Below are positions 57,649-64,000 of a DNA stretch of 64,000 nt, in pieces (within the stretch, counting starts at the first letter, position 1; each line of letters starts with the position of its first letter). This DNA comes from Raineyella fluvialis (lineage in GTDB: Bacteria; Actinomycetota; Actinomycetes; Propionibacteriales; Propionibacteriaceae). Location of the stretch: assembly GCF_009646095.1 (NCBI RefSeq), contig NZ_CP045725.1, forward strand, positions 1 through 64,000. The letters run 5' to 3'. The position numbers and the translations under genes are program-made. Below the pieces are notes generated by a model that saw only the letters and a list, made by a program, of their open reading frames with translations, ran no database searches and was not told the origin of the DNA.

Positions 57649-60510
57649 GTGTACTCCGAGAACATCACGCGCGAGGAAGCCCGCGCGCGGGCCGAACTGG
57701 TCCGCACCGATGCCTACCGGGTCCTGGTCGACCTCACCGGACGGGCCCCCGACGGTTCCGGTCTCGCCGACCCGGAGGCCACCTTCGTCTCCCGGTCGAC
57801 GGTCTCGTTCAGCAGCGGCGCCGGCGAGACGTGGATCGACCTGATCGCCGAGCAGGTCCTCGAGGCGACGCTCGACGGCCAGCCGCTCGACACCGGCGCG
57901 TACGACGGGGCGAGGCTCCCACTGATCCTCGGCGAGGGCACCCACGAACTCACGGTCGTCGGGTTGTGCCGCTACTCGCACACCGGCGAGGGGCTGCACC
58001 GCTTCCTCGACCCCGCCGACCAGCACCTCTACCTCTACACGCAGTTCGAGGTGGCGGACGCCCGGCGGATGTACGCCAACTTCGAGCAGCCCAGCCTCAA
58101 AGCGACGTTCCAACTGTCGGTGGTGGCACCGCAGAACTGGACGGTCATCTCCAACGCGCCGTCCACCGACCCCGTGGTCGTGCCCGAGGACGATGCCCTG
58201 CACGGCTGGGACGTCTGGGGCCAGCCGTACGCGCGTTGGGACTTCGCCCCGACCGTACGGATCTCGACGTATCTCACCGCCCTGGTCGCGGGCAACTACC
58301 ACCGCGTGCACGACACGTACTCCGGCCCGAACGGCGACATCCCGCTGTCCCTGCTCTGCCGCGAGTCGATGGTCCCGCACCTCGACGCGGACCGGATCTT
58401 CGCCACCACCAAGCAGGGCTTCGCCGTCTTCGAGGCCGCCTTCGGCACGCCCTACCCGTTCGGGACGTACGACCAGTCGTTCGTCCCCGAGTTCAACGCC
58501 GGCGCGATGGAGAACGCGGGCTGCGTCACCCACCGCGACGACTACCTCTTCCGCTCCCGGGTGACGGCCGCGGCGTACGAGAACCGCGACAACACGATCC
58601 TGCACGAGATGGCCCACATGTGGTTCGGCGACCTCGTGACGATGTCGTGGTGGGACGACCTGTGGCTGAACGAGTCGTTCGCCGAGTGGGCCTCGCACTT
58701 CGCGATGGCCGAGTACCACGAGCACCCGGAGCAGCCGTGGGTGACGTTCGCCAACCAGCGCAAGACCTGGGCCTACCGGCAGGACCAGTTGCCGACCACC
58801 CACCCGATCGCCGCGGACATGGTCGACCTGCTGGCGGTCGAGTCCAACTTCGACGGCATCACGTACGCCAAGGGCGCCTCCGCCCTGCGCCAACTCGTCG
58901 CGTACGTGGGCCGCGACAACTTCCTCGCCGGGGTCCGCCGCTACTTCGCCGATCATGCATACGGCAACACCACGCTGCAGGACCTGTTCGACGCTCTCGA
59001 AGTCGCCTCCGGCCGCGACCTGTCCGGCTGGGCCGCCCAATGGCTGCAGATCCCCGGCGTGAGCACCCTGGCGGCGGATTTCGATTGTGACGCCGAGGGC
59101 CGCTTCACCCGCTTCGCCGTTCGCCAGTACGTGCCGCAGGCCTACCCCGTGCCCCGCATGCACCGGATGGCGATCGGCCTCTACAACCGGGTCGACGACC
59201 ACGCCATCACCCGCACCTCGCGGGTGGAGATCGACATCGATGGCGAGGTGGTCGATGTCGTCGAGCTGGTGGGCGCCCAGCGCCCCGATCTCGTCCTGCT
59301 CAACGACGACGACCTCACGTACGCAAAGGTCCGCCTCGACGGTCAGTCGCTGGCGACGGTCGTGCACCACGTCGGCGAGATCGATTCGGCCCTGGCGCGC
59401 GCCGTCTGCTGGGGGGCCGCCTGGGACATGACGCGGGACGGCGAGATGCTCGCCGCCGACTACCTGAGCATGGTGCTCGGGGCGGTCGGCCGGGAGACCG
59501 ATCCGACCGCGGTCCAGCGGACCCTCGGGCAGGCACTCACCGCGATCACCTTCTACACGCCCGCCGAACAGCGCCCCCGGCTCACCCGGGACCTGGAGGT
59601 CGGGCTCGCCCACCTCGTCGCCGGCGCGGAGCGGGGCTCGGACCCCCAGCTCACCTTCGTCCGGACCCTGGCCGCCTCGGCCACCAGTGACGCGGCCGCC
59701 GAGGTGGTCCGGGCCTGGTTCGCCGGCGAGGAGCCGGTCCCCGGCCTGGAGATCGACACCGATCTGCGCTGGCACCTGCTCACCCAACTCGCGCGTCTCG
59801 GCGTGGTGGGCACCGCGGAGATCGACGCGGAACTCGAGCGGGACCGCACGATCAGCGGCGAGCAGAATGCCGCCGCCGCGCGGGCGGCGCTGCCGGACGC
59901 GACCGACAAGGCCGAGGCGTGGCGTCTCGCCACCGCCGCCGACATCCCGAACGAGACGCAGCGCAGCATCTGCCTGTCCTTCTGGCGCCCCGGGCAGGAG
60001 GAGCTCCTGCGTCCGTACGCCGAGCGGTTCCTCGACGTCATCGAGCTGATGGGCGCCGGCTCGGCCGGTTGGGACAAGAAGGGCATCGCCCTGCGCGAGA
60101 ACGTGCTCAAGCACCTCTTCCCCTCCCTGATCGCTGATGAGGCGTTCCTGGCCCGGCTGGACGCCTTCCTCGCTGAGCACGAACTGACGACGCCGATCCG
60201 CCGGTCCTTGTCGGAGTCCCGCGACGACGCGCTGCGAGCGCTGCACGCCCAGTCGGTGGCCCGTGCCCACCTGGCCACCCGGCAGCCCCACGAGGAACCC
60301 TCGCAGCTCGCCATCGGGGAGGAGCCGGGCGACGGATCGGGGGCTCCGGCGGAGGACGTCCCGGCCATCGGCGAGGAATCGACCACCATCGCTGGGCTCC
60401 CCCGCGGTGCCGCGGGGGAAGGAGACGGGACCCCGGAGCCCGAGGTCGACGACGATCCCACCAACCAGAACCTGCGCCCGATCACCGAGCCGATCAACAG
60501 CGAGGACTGA
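57649..60510 (+). CDS. pepN: aminopeptidase N (M1 family)
   Basis: 953 residues from GTG 57649 (VYSENITREEARARAELV) with GAAGGTGAC before it. Zinc metallopeptidase removing N-terminal residues from peptides. GAMEN exopeptidase motif at residues 285-289, HEMAH at 319-323, third ligand Glu342 in NESFAEW. ERAP1-like C-terminal domain follows. The last 80 residues are acidic, low-complexity and probably disordered (TIAGLPRGAAGEGDG), making the protein about 90 residues longer than the usual 850-860. A perfect palindrome lies inside the DNA for this tail. The Nif3-like gene follows after five bases. Confidence 0.95.
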   Translation: MYSENITREEARARAELVRTDAYRVLVDLTGRAPDGSGLADPEATFVSRSTVSFSSGAGETWIDLIAEQVLEATLDGQPLDTGAYDGARLPLILGEGTHELTVVGLCRYSHTGEGLHRFLDPADQHLYLYTQFEVADARRMYANFEQPSLKATFQLSVVAPQNWTVISNAPSTDPVVVPEDDALHGWDVWGQPYARWDFAPTVRISTYLTALVAGNYHRVHDTYSGPNGDIPLSLLCRESMVPHLDADRIFATTKQGFAVFEAAFGTPYPFGTYDQSFVPEFNAGAMENAGCVTHRDDYLFRSRVTAAAYENRDNTILHEMAHMWFGDLVTMSWWDDLWLNESFAEWASHFAMAEYHEHPEQPWVTFANQRKTWAYRQDQLPTTHPIAADMVDLLAVESNFDGITYAKGASALRQLVAYVGRDNFLAGVRRYFADHAYGNTTLQDLFDALEVASGRDLSGWAAQWLQIPGVSTLAADFDCDAEGRFTRFAVRQYVPQAYPVPRMHRMAIGLYNRVDDHAITRTSRVEIDIDGEVVDVVELVGAQRPDLVLLNDDDLTYAKVRLDGQSLATVVHHVGEIDSALARAVCWGAAWDMTRDGEMLAADYLSMVLGAVGRETDPTAVQRTLGQALTAITFYTPAEQRPRLTRDLEVGLAHLVAGAERGSDPQLTFVRTLAASATSDAAAEVVRAWFAGEEPVPGLEIDTDLRWHLLTQLARLGVVGTAEIDAELERDRTISGEQNAAAARAALPDATDKAEAWRLATAADIPNETQRSICLSFWRPGQEELLRPYAERFLDVIELMGAGSAGWDKKGIALRENVLKHLFPSLIADEAFLARLDAFLAEHELTTPIRRSLSESRDDALRALHAQSVARAHLATRQPHEEPSQLAIGEEPGDGSGAPAEDVPAIGEESTTIAGLPRGAAGEGDGTPEPEVDDDPTNQNLRPITEPINSED
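60399..60418. repeat. perfect GC palindrome inside the pepN 3' end
   Basis: CCCCCGCGG at 60399-60407 pairs with CCGCGGGGG at 60410-60418 around a two-base loop. It encodes part of the low-complexity tail of PepN, about 90 bases before the stop. It could attenuate transcription or be an inserted palindromic repeat. Confidence 0.6.
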
Positions 60511-60515
60511 CCGCC

Positions 60516-61658
60516 GTGCCCTCGCTCGACCGGGTCGTCGCCACGTTGGAGTCGTGGTACCCCCCGGCGACGGCCGAGTCCTGGGACAGTGTGGGGCTTG
60601 TCGTGGGCGACCGCAGCCGCCCGGTCACGCGCATCCTGTGCACCGTCGACGTCACCCTGCCCGTCGTCGAGCAGGCGATCAGCACCGGCGCCGATCTGAT
60701 CGTCGCGCACCACCCCCTGCTGCTGCGCGGCGTCCACCAGGTCACCGCCGACGACCCCAAAGGGGCGATGGTGCTCCGCCTGGCCGAGCACCGGATCGGG
60801 CTGTGGGCCGGACACACCAACGCGGACATCGCGCCGGGCGGGGTGGGCGAGGCCCTGGCCGAGGCACTCGGCCTGGTCGACCTGCGCCCGATGGTGGACC
60901 GCCCAGCGCGAGGACTCGACAACCTGGTGACGTTCGTGCCACCCGATCACCTCGAGGCGCTCGTCGCCGCCCTCTCCGCCGCCGGTGCCGGGCACGTCGG
61001 AACGTACGACTCCTGTCACTTCGCCGCGCCGGGCATGGGATCGTTCCGGCCGCTGGAGGGTTCCTCGCCGTTCATCGGCAGCGTCGGGGAGGTCGAGCAC
61101 GTACCGGAGATGCGCCTGGAGATGGTGCTGCCCCGGTCACGGCGTGCGGACGTGATCACCGCCCTGCTGGGGGCCCATCCGTACGAGACACCGGCCTGGC
61201 ACATCGTCGAGACCGCGCCGGGGCTGGCCACGTCGGGCCTCGGCCGCGTCGGCGTCCTGGCGCGGGAGATGTCGCTGGCGCTGTTCGGACAGCAGGTCGC
61301 CGACGCGATCCCGGCCACCGCCGGCGGGGTGAGGATCGGCGGCGATCCGCAGCGGACGATCCGCCGGGTGGCGGTGCTCGCGGGAGCCGGGGATTCGCTG
61401 CTGGAGGAGGCCCGGGGACTGGGTGTCGACTGCTACGTGACGTCAGACCTGCGCCACCACCCGGCCGGGGAGTTCCTGGAACGTACGCAGCTGGACCCGC
61501 ATGCACCGGCGCTGGTCGACATCAGTCACTGGGCGGCGGAGTGGACCTGGCTGCCGGTGCTGGCCGAGAGGCTGCGGGGCGCGTTCGACGACGTCGGCGT
61601 CGAGGTCAGCACGCTGGTCACCGACCCCTGGTCGGCGACCTTCCATGCCGGGGGCTGA
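60516..61658 (+). CDS. Nif3-like dinuclear metal-binding protein (DUF34/YqfO type)
   Basis: 380 residues from GTG 60516. Nif3/DUF34 signatures: TAESWDSVGLVVGD, TVDVTLPVVEQAI, DLIVAHHPLLLRGV (metal His pair), WAGHTNADIAPGGV, and near the C-terminus CYVTSDLRHHPAGEFLE and ALVDISHWAAEW. A PII-like insert of about 100 residues in the middle (GAGHVGTYDSCHFAAPGMGSF) is typical of the longer YqfO/YlbF-type members. Function is not settled; some members are linked to GTP cyclohydrolase activity. It starts five bases after pepN. Confidence 0.9.
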   Translation: MPSLDRVVATLESWYPPATAESWDSVGLVVGDRSRPVTRILCTVDVTLPVVEQAISTGADLIVAHHPLLLRGVHQVTADDPKGAMVLRLAEHRIGLWAGHTNADIAPGGVGEALAEALGLVDLRPMVDRPARGLDNLVTFVPPDHLEALVAALSAAGAGHVGTYDSCHFAAPGMGSFRPLEGSSPFIGSVGEVEHVPEMRLEMVLPRSRRADVITALLGAHPYETPAWHIVETAPGLATSGLGRVGVLAREMSLALFGQQVADAIPATAGGVRIGGDPQRTIRRVAVLAGAGDSLLEEARGLGVDCYVTSDLRHHPAGEFLERTQLDPHAPALVDISHWAAEWTWLPVLAERLRGAFDDVGVEVSTLVTDPWSATFHAGG

Positions 61659-61673
61659 GGACCGAGGGCCGAT

Positions 61674-62078
61674 TCAGCGGTCGACGCTCGGCCGCAGGTG
61701 CTGACTGGCCTGGGAGCGCGCCGCCTCCCCGAGCTGGATGATGCCGCCCACCAGGCCGCCGGCGAGATCCCCCGCAGCGAAGCTGGAGGCCATCGTGGCG
61801 GTGGCGAAGGCGCACGAGGAGTCGGCCAGGGTGCGTGCCGCCCGGACGCCGGTCACCACCGACACCTCATGGAGCTGCGGGTCGACGTACACGAGAACGG
61901 CGCGGTCCCGGTCGGCCAGGGTGGCGTGCAGAGCGCGGGCGCGCCCGTCGACGCCACCCTCGGCCCCGTGCTCGGCGAGGTAGGCGACGAAGGTGTACCC
62001 GGAGATCTCCTCGGCCTGCTGGATGGCCCAGGCCACCCGCTTGACGTCACTCGGGGAGAGTCGGTCACCAATGAGCAT
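61674..62078 (-). CDS. DUF5130 family protein (TPM-like)
   Basis: 134 residues: LSPSDVKRVAWAIQQAEEISGYTFVAYLAEH, an acidic DRDRAVLVYVDPQLHEVSVVTG core and FAAGDLAGGLVGGIIQLGEAARSQ. The pattern resembles TPM-domain proteins and matches actinobacterial DUF5130. No signal peptide, so probably cytoplasmic or membrane-associated. It overlaps the preceding membrane-protein gene by 14 bases. Convergent with the Nif3-like gene. Confidence 0.75.
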   Translation of the reverse strand: MLIGDRLSPSDVKRVAWAIQQAEEISGYTFVAYLAEHGAEGGVDGRARALHATLADRDRAVLVYVDPQLHEVSVVTGVRAARTLADSSCAFATATMASSFAAGDLAGGLVGGIIQLGEAARSQASQHLRPSVDR

Positions 62079-62373
62079 GGCTACCGCCGGCGCCTTCCTC
62101 GGTGTCGGACCCGCTCGTCACCGCGGGGGTCTGCCGTCCGGAGCCGCCGATCATCAGCGGCTCGGTCGGCGGATGGAGGGAGCGATCCTCCTTGCCGATC
62201 ATCGAGGCCAACTGGATGACCGCGATCACGATGAAGACGGCGGCCGGCAGGAAGAGGATCCAGACCAGCTCGTGCACCAAGGGGACGGCAGGGGCCTGCG
62301 GCCAGCCGGGGAGGTTGTCCAACGGGACGAGTCCGGCCGTCAGGGGGGCGATCACAGTCACGAGGTCACTCAC
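62065..62373 (-). CDS. small membrane protein, unknown
   Basis: 102 residues from GTG 62373 (VSDLVTVIAPLTAGLVPLDN). One or two hydrophobic segments, mainly LVWILFLPAAVFIVIAVIQLASMIG, then a polar tail (KEDRSLHPPTEPLMIGGSG). It overlaps the DUF5130 gene, so the pair is probably co-expressed. The upstream frame extends to 62718 but is antisense to pyrR and lacks family character. Confidence 0.6.
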   Translation of the reverse strand: MSDLVTVIAPLTAGLVPLDNLPGWPQAPAVPLVHELVWILFLPAAVFIVIAVIQLASMIGKEDRSLHPPTEPLMIGGSGRQTPAVTSGSDTEEGAGGSHAHW

Positions 62374-62488
62374 GTAATCTAACGTACTGCAGTCGGTGGT
62401 CCCGCGGGTGATGCCGATCCAGATCGGCACCCGTGCGGAACCCGCACATGACGATGACGCCCGGAGATGGGTGGGGACGGAGGAGCCG

Positions 62489-63067
62489 GTGGCTGCGGAG
62501 GAACGTACGGAGGCCCCTCCGCGGGTGGTGATGGACGCGGACGAGATCTCCCGAGCCATCATCCGGATGGCGCACCAGGTGCTGGAGAACGACCACGACG
62601 TTCCGCGCCTGATCGTGGTGGGCCTGCCCACCCGCGGTGTCCCGCTCGCCCGGCGTCTCGCCGCCGCGATGGAGGACATCGAGGGCCACACCGTGCCCAT
62701 CGGTGAACTGGACGTCACCTTCTACCGTGACGACCTCCGCCGCCAGCCCACACGCTCCATCGGCCCCACCCGGATGCCGGGCCCGATCGACGACGCGGTC
62801 GTCATCCTCGTCGACGACGTGCTCTATTCGGGCCGTACGGTGTCCGCCGCCCTCGAGGCCCTGAAGGACATCGGGCGACCCCGGGCCGTACGGCTCGCCG
62901 TCCTGGTCGACCGTGGCCACCGCGAGCTGCCGATCCGGGCCGACGTCGTCGGCAAGGAACTCGCGACCGCCTCCGACGAAAGGGTCGGCGTCCAACTGGA
63001 GGAGACCGACGGCGTCACCCGAGTGACCATCTCCCGGCTGCGCAGGGCTCCTGACCCGCTCCCCTGA
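62489..63067 (+). CDS. pyrR: bifunctional pyr operon regulator/uracil phosphoribosyltransferase PyrR
   Basis: 192 residues from GTG 62489, with GGAGG eight bases upstream; upstream in-frame codons to 62396 lack family residues. PyrR features: MDADEISRAIIRMAHQVLE, LIVVGLPTRGVPLARRL, ELDVTFYRDDL and the PRPP loop AVVILVDDVLYSGRTVSAALEAL. It binds pyr mRNA in response to UMP and, in many bacteria, has weak UPRTase activity. No clear PyrR-binding anti-antiterminator was recognised in its leader; mycobacterial-type PyrR acts on translation. Confidence 0.94.
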   Translation: MAAEERTEAPPRVVMDADEISRAIIRMAHQVLENDHDVPRLIVVGLPTRGVPLARRLAAAMEDIEGHTVPIGELDVTFYRDDLRRQPTRSIGPTRMPGPIDDAVVILVDDVLYSGRTVSAALEALKDIGRPRAVRLAVLVDRGHRELPIRADVVGKELATASDERVGVQLEETDGVTRVTISRLRRAPDPLP

Positions 63068-63248
63068 CCGCCCGGTCCCGAACGCCCGGTCCTGAGGGCC
63101 GGGTGCACGCCTCGTCCCGTCCGGATCGCCGCCGGGCGCGCGCCGTGGTGATAGCGTGCTCTACCACCTGCTCGGCGGTGGCACGCCCGCCTCTCGCGGC
63201 GACTCGACCCTGTCGGCTCAGCCGGCGGACAGGAAGGACCCGACCCAC

Positions 63249-64000
63249 ATGACTGTCACGGCACTCAGCGCCAGTGTCCCGGCCCAGCTGCTCATCACCG
63301 GGGTGACCCTCCCCGACGGATCCACCGCGGACGTGTACGTGGACGGCCCGGTCTTCGGTGACCCCTCCTCGGCGCCGGCCGACGTGGCACGACTGGACGG
63401 TTCCGGACTGATCGCCCTGCCCGGGCTGGTCGACCCCCACGTCCACCTGCGCGAGCCGGGCCGCGAGGACGCCGAGACCATCCGCACCGGCACCGCGGCG
63501 GCCGCCCGGGGCGGGTTCACCGCCGTCCAGGCGATGGCGAACACCTCCCCGGTGACCGACACCGCCGAGCTCGCCTGTGCGATGGCCGCGACCGCCGCGG
63601 AGCACGCCGCCTGCGTCGTGATCCCCTGTGGTGCGATCACCCAACGGCTGGCCGGTGAGCACCTCGCCGAGCTCGAACCGATCCACCGGGCGGCCGGCAC
63701 GATGTGCTTCTCCGACGACGGGAAGTGCGTCGCGGACTCCCAGCTCATGCGCGAGGCCTTCGAAGAGGTCCGGGCCTTCGACGGGGTGCTGGCCCAGCAC
63801 GCCCAGGATCCGCGGCTGGCCGGCCCTGACGCCTGCTGTCACGAGGGTGAACTCTCCGCCCGGCTCGGGCTTCCTGGCTGGACGACGGCTGCCGAGTCGG
63901 CGATCGTCGCCCGTGACGTCGAACTCGCCGCTCTCACCGGAGCCCGCTACCACGTCTGCCATGTCTCCGCTCAGCCGACCCTGGACGTGATTCGCGCGGC
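63249..64000 (+). CDS. pyrC: dihydroorotase, N-terminal part (continues past the window)
   Basis: About 250 residues visible from ATG 63249 ([20 protein letters not shown]) with GGAAGGA upstream. It cyclises N-carbamoyl-L-aspartate to dihydroorotate in pyrimidine synthesis. Class I DHOase landmarks: [45 protein letters not shown] (metal-binding HVHLREPG and substrate residues), FSDDGKCV, and QHAQDP with a later HVCHVSA. The 181-base gap from pyrR holds no gene. pyrB, usually between the two, is absent here. Confidence 0.95.
   Translation, partial: MTVTALSASVPAQLLITGVTLPDGSTADVYVDGPVFGDPSSAPADVARLDGSGLIALPGLVDPHVHLREPGREDAETIRTGTAAAARGGFTAVQAMANTSPVTDTAELACAMAATAAEHAACVVIPCGAITQRLAGEHLAELEPIHRAAGTMCFSDDGKCVADSQLMREAFEEVRAFDGVLAQHAQDPRLAGPDACCHEGELSARLGLPGWTTAAESAIVARDVELAALTGARYHVCHVSAQPTLDVIRA

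Noticed and set aside
57436-60291. Long minus-strand frame opposite pepN
   Set aside because: High-GC shadow frame with no motifs; pepN on the plus strand has GAMEN and HExxH motifs.
62377-62488. PyrR-responsive RNA attenuator ahead of pyrR
   Set aside because: No convincing conserved PyrR-binding loop or terminator/antiterminator pair was found by eye; in actinobacteria PyrR may act on translation instead.

Overview
The window is high-GC DNA from an actinobacterium. A mycothiol-dependent nitroreductase homologue, a mycobacterial-type RpiB, PyrR and actinobacterial IS families point to Actinomycetota. The general gene style suggests Propionibacteriales, but no rRNA or marker gene here fixes the taxon.

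Positions 1-30212 are the right-hand part of an integrated genomic island. Its right border is a 37-bp 3' fragment of a tRNA-Gly gene (30176-30212), next to a tyrosine integrase (28704-29972) and an excisionase-like gene (26724-26960). The left border lies outside the window. From left to right the island carries: (i) a class 1 DISARM-type anti-phage locus, drmMI (3' part)-drmA-drmB-drmC, followed by a GmrSD-type type IV restriction gene with a C-terminal DUF5655 domain; (ii) an IS256-family element; (iii) a giant lipoprotein gene of about 6.8 kb with twelve 264-bp tandem IPT/TIG repeats and about four 585-bp beta-helix-type repeats; (iv) an IS3-family element; (v) an AT-richer stretch with two divergent, unrecognised membrane-protein genes and a two-gene operon for a charged protein and a Cys-rich protein; (vi) an IS21 element inserted, with a 5-bp target duplication, into an IS1634-family transposase gene, then the truncated hypothetical gene, xis, an ISL3-family element with an 8-bp duplication, and int.

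Almost every gene in 1-12.2 kb, plus the IS3 element and one membrane gene, is broken by single-base indels, mostly loss of one base from a short G or C run. The chromosomal part to the right shows none. This is either uncorrected long-read error in a poorly covered, strain-variable island or real decay. The frames can be stitched by eye into full-length products.

Positions 30213-64000 are ordinary chromosome with intact genes: a haloacid dehalogenase; topoisomerase IB; a beta-CASP metallo-beta-lactamase protein; a VOC-fold protein; glycerol kinase; a polar amino-acid ABC transporter with three paralogous binding proteins; a hypothetical protein and a Nei/Fpg glycosylase; RpiB. A catabolic cluster follows (44.6-56.8 kb): MHS-family transporter, TetR regulator, quinate/shikimate-type dehydrogenase, TIM-barrel isomerase/dehydratase, ThDP enzyme, citryl-CoA-lyase-like protein and CoA-acylating aldehyde dehydrogenase. 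Facing away from it are an FAD dehydrogenase, a second TIM-barrel protein and a TauE-type exporter. The two arms share a divergent promoter region holding two TAACCAGTTC elements. This cluster is the best candidate for an undescribed pathway. The window ends with an Rv2466c-like protein, aminopeptidase N, a Nif3-like protein, a DUF5130 protein, a small membrane protein, pyrR and the start of pyrC.
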